A stretch of 38,457 nucleotides of DNA from Euryarchaeota archaeon UBA52 (lineage in GTDB: Archaea; Thermoplasmatota; Poseidoniia; Poseidoniales; Thalassarchaeaceae): the NCBI GenBank assembly GCA_002505455.1, contig DAVB01000009.1, positions 1 through 38,457 of the forward strand, in the 5' to 3' direction. The notes under the pieces were generated by a model. The model ran no database searches and was not told where the DNA came from. It saw nothing but the letters and a program-made list of their open reading frames with translations. Position numbers and translations under genes: made by a program. Below are positions 25,401 through 31,655 of the stretch, piece after piece. Numbering within the stretch: position 1 is the first letter of the stretch; each line of letters starts with the position of its first letter.

Positions 25401-26060
25401 GGATCGCAATAGCGTGATGTTCAAATTTGATAATCCGGGGTCGTGATTTAGAAGCAAGAGACCCTTAATCCCTTCAAAAAAGAAAGGGGTCTCGATATCG
25501 TCCTTGGTTAATTCATCGATTACGGAGGCAGTGAATATGTCTGGGTGTGTCCTTCCCAGTTTGTTGGATATATCTACCAATATCTTTCTGAATTCTTTTG
25601 CCTGAGTATACTGTTCACTATCTGCGATGGCATCCTCTTCAGTCAAGGTCTTGTGAAGTTTGAACAAGGCTTCTGTCTTGCTGCGAGACCATACTCTATC
25701 TTCAATCGGGTGAAGGACGGGGAATCTTAGTTTCGTCGCTGCTTCTGCGGTCATTATGTGTATCAATTCAGATATGATAGAATCGTTTTCCATCCGGGAT
25801 TTCAAATTCAGATTCATTCCAATCTGTATCGTTAATGAGTTAATTGTATGGTGTAATGATCTGTCGAATGCAGGGACTTTTGATTCGATGAAATCTAGCA
25901 TCTCTACTCTAGAAGCTTGATTCGGATGAATGTATAAGATTCTATCAAAGGTGGGAGACAGGATGCTCTCCCTGGCTTGATTTACAGCATGTTCGTAAAT
26001 CCATGATGGAAGACGCCCGGGGGGGACTTCTTCCACAGTCAATCTCAATTCGCTAGTCAT
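22449..26060 (-). CDS. addB: AddB-like subunit: inactivated helicase plus Fe-S PD-(D/E)xK nuclease
   Basis: A 1203-residue partner of the AddA-like protein. The N-terminal helicase fold has no intact Walker A: the first strand reads RILYIHPNQASRVEM where GxGKT would be, as in RecC-like or degenerate AddB proteins. The mid region IRILSPKEALG-like block (LRILSPKEALGCTADHVII) is the family's motif V/VI area. The C-terminal nuclease has the AddB iron-sulfur pattern: one Cys in RGCPRRAWL (about residue 834) and Cys 1186, 1189 and 1195 with C-x2-C-x5-C spacing, flanking VNGIIDRVDI and IRDLKTYSG (catalytic Asp and Lys), then LQLPIYARAW. Length is close to Bacillus AddB (1166). It ends one base before addA and follows the thioredoxin-like gene after 23 bases. 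Confidence 0.87.
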   Translation of the reverse strand: MTSELRLTVEEVPPGRLPSWIYEHAVNQARESILSPTFDRILYIHPNQASRVEMLDFIESKVPAFDRSLHHTINSLTIQIGMNLNLKSRMENDSIISELIHIMTAEAATKLRFPVLHPIEDRVWSRSKTEALFKLHKTLTEEDAIADSEQYTQAKEFRKILVDISNKLGRTHPDIFTASVIDELTKDDIETPFFFEGIKGLLLLNHDPGLSNLNITLLRSLLRFLPIHQITNSGSYRLGEHGLQIEDIFPITDQEQMPDWIPLHSLVNEPAKPNIEHYALEMEKQTMFAVSNICEIAKEENPDASILIVDPDWKSRALGWRRCIESVSSLVSPELEIAEKKHIMRPFSTLISLANGMKSFSVEKIRQVSNDGLFERILISESHPSNPNLTPKCHLDLLEEHARNHHITGGQGAIREWLESISLSKESSKDAHHWEELQWWLANLFRSLYPMLPKWDREYLDNQDCVIGCTTGKELPLTVKSDNGKKWLDGFFRSLTATQPEIITLEQDGEIKQNTQDLKTRIQEFETLSSRLNLQVQNVGPLWVETLLRIIEIDNSHPLQISNPKLRILSPKEALGCTADHVIITHLSSTSWPMRPSMVPLLSSDELYKFKSTNPESPVLSARHFWHHLIHSGNKISVIRAKDSDISAPSSLILEEWLDDESSPESKDFPDSVLQSSPRERLRADGKKLIEGEKATKKPLSPLAPYSKISRELFLDMQYRMPILAGEDGYLSEDSLHKLIQTPLLRYTEIKETKSEKYGLKNPRYNNRWPVVGAATRRIDEKGKEIIIVTPSIEPCPITPWKSGIEQHDSRHGHTNISIQRKYWSPSRLMNWRGCPRRAWLAKYHKISEEEITEQDLDSRVYGTLLHDVHHDILKESLGVEVGIEKETQDPSMSFRTLSDGKLNKNELMKIGLISLSERATWISRSDAVAIQRLWMLTGMNHSEWISWLSDPKPIEPSGRIGSIIDAEFNDLNRSAPISTEWDISSSKKRLTIDIPGEYSGEKGEHIRPFSVNGIIDRVDIIPFDTESKKWVDETGSHEIAPLRIHGTDWKPRRLIIIRDLKTYSGSQKLEERHKKGFFEDLQLPIYARAWEIAHPGDLVVGVGISVMGYQTKHFIEKSDYFPFDKKDGFGEGTTYAKNMFRFYDEDHQSESDPFRAWMTHRLVVVGGIIGHANSGYVNPMPSRECRYCEIRNMCDQKQIGGF

Positions 26061-26083
26061 GCCGGATTCAGTGAAGCCGTTGA

Positions 26084-27037
26084 CTAGTTATTGAACCCGG
26101 CGTCGAATTTACGAATAAATAGCGAAATTATCGCACTGATGGACACTATTACGATTACAGAAAAGGGATTCAAGAACGGCAGTTCCTGAAGAAAAGAGGG
26201 CTCTTTCGGGTTTTCCACCCAATCGACAATAAAGACGAGTTCAAGATCATCTCCATCCCATGCAGAAGGAAGTTCGAGATTCATCGAGCCTGTTGCGTCT
26301 AGGGGTATTGCGTCGCGTAGGATGTTGTGATAGACGCCCTGTCCGTTTGCCCCCTCAGGAAAATCTCCTGAGGCCTCTCTGATTAGCAAGGTGAGATCTG
26401 TGGTAACTGAATCGCACGTAGTCCTGCATCTCGATTTCTCTTCTTCCCACGTCCATGCCCAATCAAGGATTTGGCCGTCCCACGTGATTTCCAAACTCGA
26501 ACTTTCACTGATCGGGGGAGGGGTGACGAGATCGAGGCTCTCTCGGTATTCTTCGGCTAATGTCATGCTTGCCGACGGGGTTGATCCGATGTGCATACGC
26601 TCTCCTGATACGATAACCGTTGGAGGTGTTCGAGCATTCTCGTCAGCAGCGACTGAAGCAGGCCCGTATCTGCTGAGCCACCGCCCCTCAGTGTTGTTGT
26701 TACCAAACGGATCTTCAATCTCGAAAAGATGGCGATGGAACTTGATTATCTCCACATCTAATCCAGACGTCTCTGATTCTAGGGCGTCCTCAGCAGGTAT
26801 GCAGGTCTCACACCATGTGGCTGTATAGACTTCGATGAGCATGGAGGCTTCAGAAACGGATGAAAGAGAGGAAGACAGGGTGTTCACTGGAGTCGATAAT
26901 ATTGCAATGGATCCTCCGTCAGAGTCTTCCGTGGCGTCGACCCATGGCACTTCTCCTGGATTTGACTGGCCCGATGAGATTGCGGTTAGCGACATGACTG
27001 CCAAGAGGATCGTGATGGAGTATGCGCTCATCCTCAT
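26084..27037 (-). CDS. Exported, membrane-anchored thioredoxin-fold protein
   Basis: The 317-residue protein begins with a signal peptide (hydrophobic stretch about residues 5-22, SSGQ cleavage region). A thioredoxin-fold domain carries WCETC at residues 75-79 after the strand MLIEVYTAT, and TPPTVIVSGE with the usual cis-Pro region near residues 138-147. A second, closely spaced Cys pair (RCRTTC, about 205-210) lies in a following beta-rich domain. The protein ends with a transmembrane helix (about 288-308) and a short basic tail, so the redox domain should face outside. A thiol-disulfide role in folding or maturation of exported proteins is likely. It lies between threonine aldolase (40 bases) and addB (23 bases) in a same-strand run, a neighbourhood that does not explain its function. 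Confidence 0.82.
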   Translation of the reverse strand: MRMSAYSITILLAVMSLTAISSGQSNPGEVPWVDATEDSDGGSIAILSTPVNTLSSSLSSVSEASMLIEVYTATWCETCIPAEDALESETSGLDVEIIKFHRHLFEIEDPFGNNNTEGRWLSRYGPASVAADENARTPPTVIVSGERMHIGSTPSASMTLAEEYRESLDLVTPPPISESSSLEITWDGQILDWAWTWEEEKSRCRTTCDSVTTDLTLLIREASGDFPEGANGQGVYHNILRDAIPLDATGSMNLELPSAWDGDDLELVFIVDWVENPKEPSFLQELPFLNPFSVIVIVSISAIISLFIRKFDAGFNN

Positions 27038-27077
27038 GATAACTAGGTCGCTGATTGCTGATAAGAAGCGTTCGGGC

Positions 27078-28124
27078 CTACGTCAACTTTGAGAATGCAG
27101 AGATGGTTCTTTCAACGTCCTCGGGCGTTATGTGCAGATGCGTTACCACACGGATATTTGATTCATCTATGGAAAGCACATCGATGCCGTCTTCTGATAA
27201 TTTCTCGACGATGCGTTCTGCGTTGTTTCCAACTGTTCCAATGTAAATCATATTTGTCTCAACCGATTTCATATCTATGGTGAAGCCTTCCATATCGTTG
27301 ATGGCTTCTGCCAATTTATGGGCGTGAGCATGGTCTTCAATAAGGCGTTCCACATTATTTTCTAAGGCGTATATGCCGGCTGCAGCGATGATTCCTGCCT
27401 GTCGCATGCCGCCGCCGAACATCTTCCTCCATCTGTGCGCAAGTCGAATCGTTTCATTCGAGCCCACTAAGACCGATCCCACTGGAGATCCGAGGCCCTT
27501 CGAGAGGCAGATTGAAACCGTATCAAAATCGCGAGTCATCCTCTCCGGAGAAGTTCCTGTGGCAACTACAGCATTGAACATCCTAGCACCATCTAAGTGA
27601 GAGTTGCAGTTGTTATCTTTAGCGATCTTGCATATCGAATCCATTGTTTCCTGTGAATAAATCGCGCCACCTCCACGGTTAGATGTGTTCTCGACGCATA
27701 CTAATGAGCCGTTTGGGTAGTGCCCAAGACTCCCATCTTCTTTCCGAATGGCGCTTTTCACATCCTCTGGACGCATTATTCCCCGAGTGCCCGGAACGAG
27801 TGCTATCGAGCACCCGGACAATGCTGCGTATCCTCCGCCCTCGTAGATGTAGATGTGGCTGTGTCTTTCAGTTACTATCTCGTCGCCTGGGTTCGTCTGT
27901 GCCCTAATCGCAATTGCATTGGACATCGTTCCAGAAGGAACAAAGAGCGCAGCATCCTTACCTGTAAGACTCGCTAACCTATTCTGAAGTTCGATCACAG
28001 TAGGATCGTCACCCAGGACATCATCGCCAACATCGGCTTCAGCCATTGCTCTTCTCATACCAGGGGTTGGTTGCGTGACGGTGTCGCTTCTGAGGTCAAC
28101 TCGATCACTGGCAGCGTATCTCAC
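27078..28124 (-). CDS. ltaE: Low-specificity L-threonine aldolase
   Basis: A PLP-dependent fold-type I aldolase that splits L-threonine or allo-threonine into glycine and acetaldehyde. The N-terminal DLRSDTVTQPTPGMRRAM is the family signature. Further blocks are GDDVLGDDPTV, FVPSGTMSNA (phosphate-binding loop), the stacking His in ERHSHIYIYE (His88), HLDGAR (176-181) and the PLP lysine in CLSKGLGSPVGSV (Lys209). The 348-residue length is typical. The start is a GTG with AGGTGT just before it; no in-frame ATG lies nearby. It is the first gene of the minus-strand run leading to addBA and is divergent from the aminotransferase gene 110 bases away. Confidence 0.95.
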   Translation of the reverse strand: MRYAASDRVDLRSDTVTQPTPGMRRAMAEADVGDDVLGDDPTVIELQNRLASLTGKDAALFVPSGTMSNAIAIRAQTNPGDEIVTERHSHIYIYEGGGYAALSGCSIALVPGTRGIMRPEDVKSAIRKEDGSLGHYPNGSLVCVENTSNRGGGAIYSQETMDSICKIAKDNNCNSHLDGARMFNAVVATGTSPERMTRDFDTVSICLSKGLGSPVGSVLVGSNETIRLAHRWRKMFGGGMRQAGIIAAAGIYALENNVERLIEDHAHAHKLAEAINDMEGFTIDMKSVETNMIYIGTVGNNAERIVEKLSEDGIDVLSIDESNIRVVTHLHITPEDVERTISAFSKLT

Positions 28125-28233
28125 ACACCTAGCGGATTGACTCGACCAAATAGGATGTTCGTGTGGTCATTGCGCGGTTTTGGGATTTCTATGAGGGGGG
28201 CATGATGATTTATCTTGATCTCCTCGCGAAGTC

Positions 28234-29514
28234 ATGGCGGTTGGTGGTAAACCTTCAGCGGGAACTCATTTCTTCCTTTCGGACAACTGCCCCCCCATGG
28301 GAATATACGAGACCCTCTACGCTTTCAAAGACAGTTTTGGGAAGTTCATGGGCGATGAGGGAACGCATCCCTGGTCACAGGGCTTTCCGCTAACTAGAGC
28401 GCTTGAGAAATTTGACGGTCCGTCGCTTCCTGATAGCGTCGAAGTGACTTGGGAAGATCGATTCTACCCCAAAGCCTGGGGGCACCCGATGTTGCGCGAA
28501 TCGATTGTGGAATACTACAATTCACAGTACGGCTCTTCGATCACTCCTGATAACGTGATGGTCTTTGCAGGTGGTAGACCTGGTATTTACACGGTCATGG
28601 CATTCCTCAAAGAGCATGTCAAAGTAAGGATTGGAAGTATAGAATGGCCAGCTTATCTGGATATACTAACTCAGACGAATACTGCTTACGAGACCGTCGC
28701 ATACACCAAAGAGAACAATTTCCACCCCCACAATTCAGATTATTTTGATCGTTCAGGGATTCCTGATGAGGTGGGTTTGATGCCGGTCATCTCAAACCCA
28801 CAAAACCCATCTGGTCAAACTCGTTGGGGGGATGAGTTGAGGGATCTGATAGAATTGGCTGAAAAACCTGGTAACGGACTTTTACTTGACGAAGCATACG
28901 AAATGTTCCACTCCCCGTCAGTGAGCGGGATTGAGTTTGTTAAGGATCTGGACTCGAGCAACATATTCCTCGCAGGGGCCTGTACGAAGGGGCTTCAATC
29001 ACCTGGAATTCGTGTGGGCTGGATTATCGCAAGTAAAACGAATATAGAAACTATGGCGAATTATTCGAGTTTTGGAATGGGTGGCGTCAGTCATCCTTCG
29101 CAGCACTATGCTGTAAAGCTCCTTGAGCCAAAGAGAGTGCACAAGGCACGCAAGGCTGTAGAGCAGCACTACAACTGGCAACGGGAACGTTATGGTAGGG
29201 CATTCGAAGACATGGGATTGGGCGTATACACGGGAGATGGTGGGTTTTACCATTGGCTTGAGTTACCTGAGGGCATGACAAGTGGTGAGTTGAATAAACG
29301 GCTTTTCAAGCACGGTGCGGCGATTCTCTGCGCCAGTGATTGCGATATGGACAGGCCTCACTCAAAAGATACGGGTTATGAGAGTCCATATTCTAGATTC
29401 TTCAGATTCTCCTTCGGGCCGTTGCCCCCAGACTCATTTGAGTCGGACATTGCACTCTTCAGAGAAGTGTATGATGGATACAAAGCGGAGTCCAGTCACT
29501 CTGCAGATACATAA
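28234..29514 (+). CDS. PLP-dependent aminotransferase, class I/II
   Basis: A fold-type I aminotransferase acting on an amino acid not identifiable from sequence. The signature parts are GGRPGIYTVM (cofactor phosphate region, about residues 113-122), NPQNPSGQT (188-196), LLDEAYEMF (218-226, Asp bonding to the pyridine nitrogen), the PLP Lys in ACTKGLQSPGIRVGW (Lys252) with Arg260, and a C-terminal Arg in SRFFRFSFG for the substrate carboxylate. The length is 426 residues. The ATG at 28234 is the first that fits the domain. The gene ends overlapping the convergent cysteine dioxygenase by 19 bases. It looks like the archaeal AspC/AlaT-like branch, but I would not name the substrate. Confidence 0.9.
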   Translation: MAVGGKPSAGTHFFLSDNCPPMGIYETLYAFKDSFGKFMGDEGTHPWSQGFPLTRALEKFDGPSLPDSVEVTWEDRFYPKAWGHPMLRESIVEYYNSQYGSSITPDNVMVFAGGRPGIYTVMAFLKEHVKVRIGSIEWPAYLDILTQTNTAYETVAYTKENNFHPHNSDYFDRSGIPDEVGLMPVISNPQNPSGQTRWGDELRDLIELAEKPGNGLLLDEAYEMFHSPSVSGIEFVKDLDSSNIFLAGACTKGLQSPGIRVGWIIASKTNIETMANYSSFGMGGVSHPSQHYAVKLLEPKRVHKARKAVEQHYNWQRERYGRAFEDMGLGVYTGDGGFYHWLELPEGMTSGELNKRLFKHGAAILCASDCDMDRPHSKDTGYESPYSRFFRFSFGPLPPDSFESDIALFREVYDGYKAESSHSADT

Positions 29515-30020
29515 ATCGTGAATTCACTAAGTGGGGGCGTGTAGATGTGGAGATTGACTAGTTCAGTCTCCTGATCATTGACGACTTGATGGATGTCAGG
29601 CTCCTCTGCAGCACATATTTCGCCGGGCGAGTAAAGTCTTGTGGACGTGTGTACGGCCTTTCCGGATTGGTCGATCTCGAATATACGCTCTGTGGATATT
29701 CCTTCGAGTATCAAAAATGCGCAATCGCTGCCCTTGTGGTCGTGAATAGGGGTTAACTGGCCGGGTTTCCAACAGATTGCGACGATTTCGTAATGCTGTG
29801 TTCGCTTGATGACGTTCCTCTGATATCCATCTTCGGTTGACCCTATGCAAGTCTTCAAGGCATTAATTTCAAATTCTTGGGAGGATAATTGCGATTCGAG
29901 TTCGCTCAGGCCCGGCCTTCTATTGATCGAGTCGAGCCATTTGATGATGTTTCTGAGGCCTTGGCATCTGTTGAGCAGCGTTGTCTGCTGGTCCGCATCA
30001 ATCTGAATCTGCCTGACCAT
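29496..30020 (-). CDS. cdo: Cysteine dioxygenase (cupin)
   Basis: A cupin-fold non-haem iron enzyme that oxidises cysteine to cysteine sulfinate. The iron ligands are the His pair of TPIHDHKGSDC (His93 and His95 from the chosen start) and His144 in PDIHQVVN. The Cys five residues after the second His (Cys100) and the Tyr of LHIYTPP (Tyr160) sit where mammalian CDO forms its Cys-Tyr crosslink, a feature many bacterial homologues lack. The frame opens at a TTG overlapping pth2 (30065), but the ATG at 30020 has AAGGTGA five bases upstream, giving 174 residues. It is the last gene of the mcm-gatE run. A thiol dioxygenase for a related substrate (such as 3-mercaptopropionate) is the main alternative. 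Confidence 0.88.
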   Translation of the reverse strand: MVRQIQIDADQQTTLLNRCQGLRNIIKWLDSINRRPGLSELESQLSSQEFEINALKTCIGSTEDGYQRNVIKRTQHYEIVAICWKPGQLTPIHDHKGSDCAFLILEGISTERIFEIDQSGKAVHTSTRLYSPGEICAAEEPDIHQVVNDQETELVNLHIYTPPLSEFTIYVSAE

Positions 30021-30025
30021 ATTAC

Positions 30026-30032
30026 TCACCTT
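30026..30032 (-). promoter_or_regulatory. Shine-Dalgarno AAGGTGA deciding the cdo start
   Basis: AAGGTGA on the minus strand lies five bases before the ATG at 30020 and favours it over the upstream TTG at 30065. Confidence 0.7.
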
Positions 30033-30061
30033 ATGCAACCATATGTTACCGTTTTTATGTT

Positions 30062-30403
30062 TCAAACCAACTGTAAGTCGCTTGTGAAGACATCTATGCT
30101 TTCCCTTGGGGCAGGACCGACTCCCATGACCGTTATTGTTCCAGGGGGTATCTCAGTATGTCCTGCATCCCTGACCAGGTGGCATACGATACCGACGGAT
30201 GAGATTGCCCCATACAGTCGCTTCATCTCGTCGAGATCCCTTGCGGCTACTACTATCTTCCTAGCGCCTTCCTTCCTGTATCTATCAAGGTTCTTTGGGG
30301 TTACTCGGTCTGCTTTGAGCACGCATTCCATAACAGCGTGACCAACCTGTGCTGCGAGTTTTCCCTTGGAAAGTTGAAGGTCTTTCCGAGTCACTATGAC
30401 CAT
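30062..30403 (-). CDS. pth2: Peptidyl-tRNA hydrolase, archaeal/eukaryotic type (Pth2)
   Basis: Releases tRNA from peptidyl-tRNA dropped by ribosomes. The Pth2 fold is recognisable from MVIVTRKDLQLSKGKLAAQVGHA, which has the catalytic and binding residues of the family (Lys and the GKLAAQVGHA helix), followed by KIVVAARDLDEM and the C-terminal half VRDAGHTEIPPGTITVMGVGPAP. The frame extends upstream to a GTG at 30433 inside the end of the transporter gene, but the ATG at 30403 gives 113 residues, the normal size. It follows the ECF-type component by 10 bases and precedes cysteine dioxygenase. Confidence 0.94.
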   Translation of the reverse strand: MVIVTRKDLQLSKGKLAAQVGHAVMECVLKADRVTPKNLDRYRKEGARKIVVAARDLDEMKRLYGAISSVGIVCHLVRDAGHTEIPPGTITVMGVGPAPRESIDVFTSDLQLV

Positions 30404-30413
30404 TGTGATTTCA

Positions 30414-31067
30414 TCAGTTCGTGACAATTTCACTCACCGCTCGTTCGCTGGGCGCTATCCTATGGCGTAACATGAGATGAGAGAAGGGGTTTGCAAGCCA
30501 AGCAACGAATGCTACATTGCCCGCGGCATGATACATGTCAAACATGAGTCCATCAGCCAAATATGACAATAAAGTCGAGAGATCGTGGTTTAGAAGTATA
30601 CTCGTGGATACTATCCAGTCAAACGCAAAGGCGGAAACTGCTGCTAATATCATTAATCTACCAACAGCTATTCGGCCTTCTAGGATTAATTTGTCAGCAA
30701 ATATCGAACCGGCTACTCCGACGGCCGCCCACCCAATAACCTGGAAGAGTGTCCAAGGTCCGTGCCCCATGAAGATCATATTAGTGCTGAGTGCGACAAT
30801 GCCCGAGACGGCTATTGCCCAGGGTGCGCCGTAGAACACACCAACCAAAATTATGGTGACTGTTACCGGTTGGACATTGGGAATTGGCTCTAGTAGGATT
30901 CTTCCTGCTACGCAAAATATTGTGAGTATTGCCAGAATTGTAAATGGGCTAGAGTTCTCCATTTTCCTCTCTCCTTTCAGGATTGCGAGGACCAGCAAAG
31001 ACAGAATCACAATGTTGACGAACAAATCTTGCATGGGTGTCAATGCAAAGTTGTGAAAGTCGTACAT
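30414..31067 (-). CDS. ECF-type transporter S component (vitamin-binding membrane subunit)
   Basis: A 217-residue protein with about six hydrophobic helices. The segment IPNVQPVTVTIILVGVFYGAPW followed by NMIFMGHGPWTLFQVIGWAAVG resembles substrate-binding S components of energy-coupling factor transporters, where a conserved Gly-Pro-Trp/Phe helix and a Q-x-x-x-W helix line the site. GAGG lies eight bases before the ATG. Directly upstream on the same strand is a lipoprotein with a DUF4430-like domain, a pairing seen in bacteria with ECF or cobamide uptake genes. No ATPase or T component is close, so a shared energising module elsewhere would be needed. Vitamin identity (cobalamin is my best guess) is inferred. 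Confidence 0.72.
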   Translation of the reverse strand: MYDFHNFALTPMQDLFVNIVILSLLVLAILKGERKMENSSPFTILAILTIFCVAGRILLEPIPNVQPVTVTIILVGVFYGAPWAIAVSGIVALSTNMIFMGHGPWTLFQVIGWAAVGVAGSIFADKLILEGRIAVGRLMILAAVSAFAFDWIVSTSILLNHDLSTLLSYLADGLMFDMYHAAGNVAFVAWLANPFSHLMLRHRIAPSERAVSEIVTN

Positions 31068-31131
31068 ACCTTCGCCTCTGGTAGTTGCTTCATAGTCATT
31101 CTTGGGAAACAGGAGCCAGAAGCTCGAAGGA

Positions 31132-31593
31132 TCAAGCTGGAGTAATGATCCAGCTTAGATTCGTATCCGAGGTTATCGCGAAGCTTGATGCGCCAACATC
31201 AGCCATCTCCCCTTCGTGATAGAAGCCCCAGTAAGTAGACCAGTCATCGGCCCCCGAAACGCCGTCGATAGTGTGAACAAACGCGCCCATTCCAACATAG
31301 TATGTTACATCGATAGTGAAGTTCTCCCTGAGTTGCAGAGCCTCCATGACCCTGTATGCTGTGACATTTGGTGCCACATGTACCGGATCAAATGTAATAC
31401 TTCCATCATTGAGCCTGTCTGCTAAGTTCGCTGTCTGATCGCCTTGATCTACAAAGTCCAAGGTTACAACTACGCTCAAATCGCCTATTTCGTCCTCGGC
31501 AAGTGGTTCAGTATCAGACGTACATCCGGATAGAGCGGATGCAGTTAGAATTAGGATGGTGATGGTCAACGTTGTTCTCTTCTTACTGTACAT
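31132..31593 (-). CDS. Secreted lipoprotein with DUF4430/transcobalamin-like domain
   Basis: The 153-residue protein has a lipoprotein signal: a basic start (MYSKKR), a hydrophobic core and the lipobox LSGC with Cys24, followed by an acidic linker. The rest matches the small beta-grasp-like domain known as DUF4430, related to the C-terminal domain of transcobalamin: AYRVMEALQLRENF, YYVGMGAFVHTIDGV, then DWSTYWGFYHEGEMADVGASS and a final strand ITSDTNLSWIITPA. It would sit on the outer face of the membrane and capture a small ligand. It is 64 bases upstream of the ECF-type S component in the same orientation, so an uptake role is likely. The ligand is not established. Confidence 0.75.
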   Translation of the reverse strand: MYSKKRTTLTITILILTASALSGCTSDTEPLAEDEIGDLSVVVTLDFVDQGDQTANLADRLNDGSITFDPVHVAPNVTAYRVMEALQLRENFTIDVTYYVGMGAFVHTIDGVSGADDWSTYWGFYHEGEMADVGASSFAITSDTNLSWIITPA

Positions 31594-31655
31594 GGAGTTT
31601 TTAGTCGTTCAATTAGGTCTAAGAAGTTAGTTGATAATCATATGATTGAGAGATA

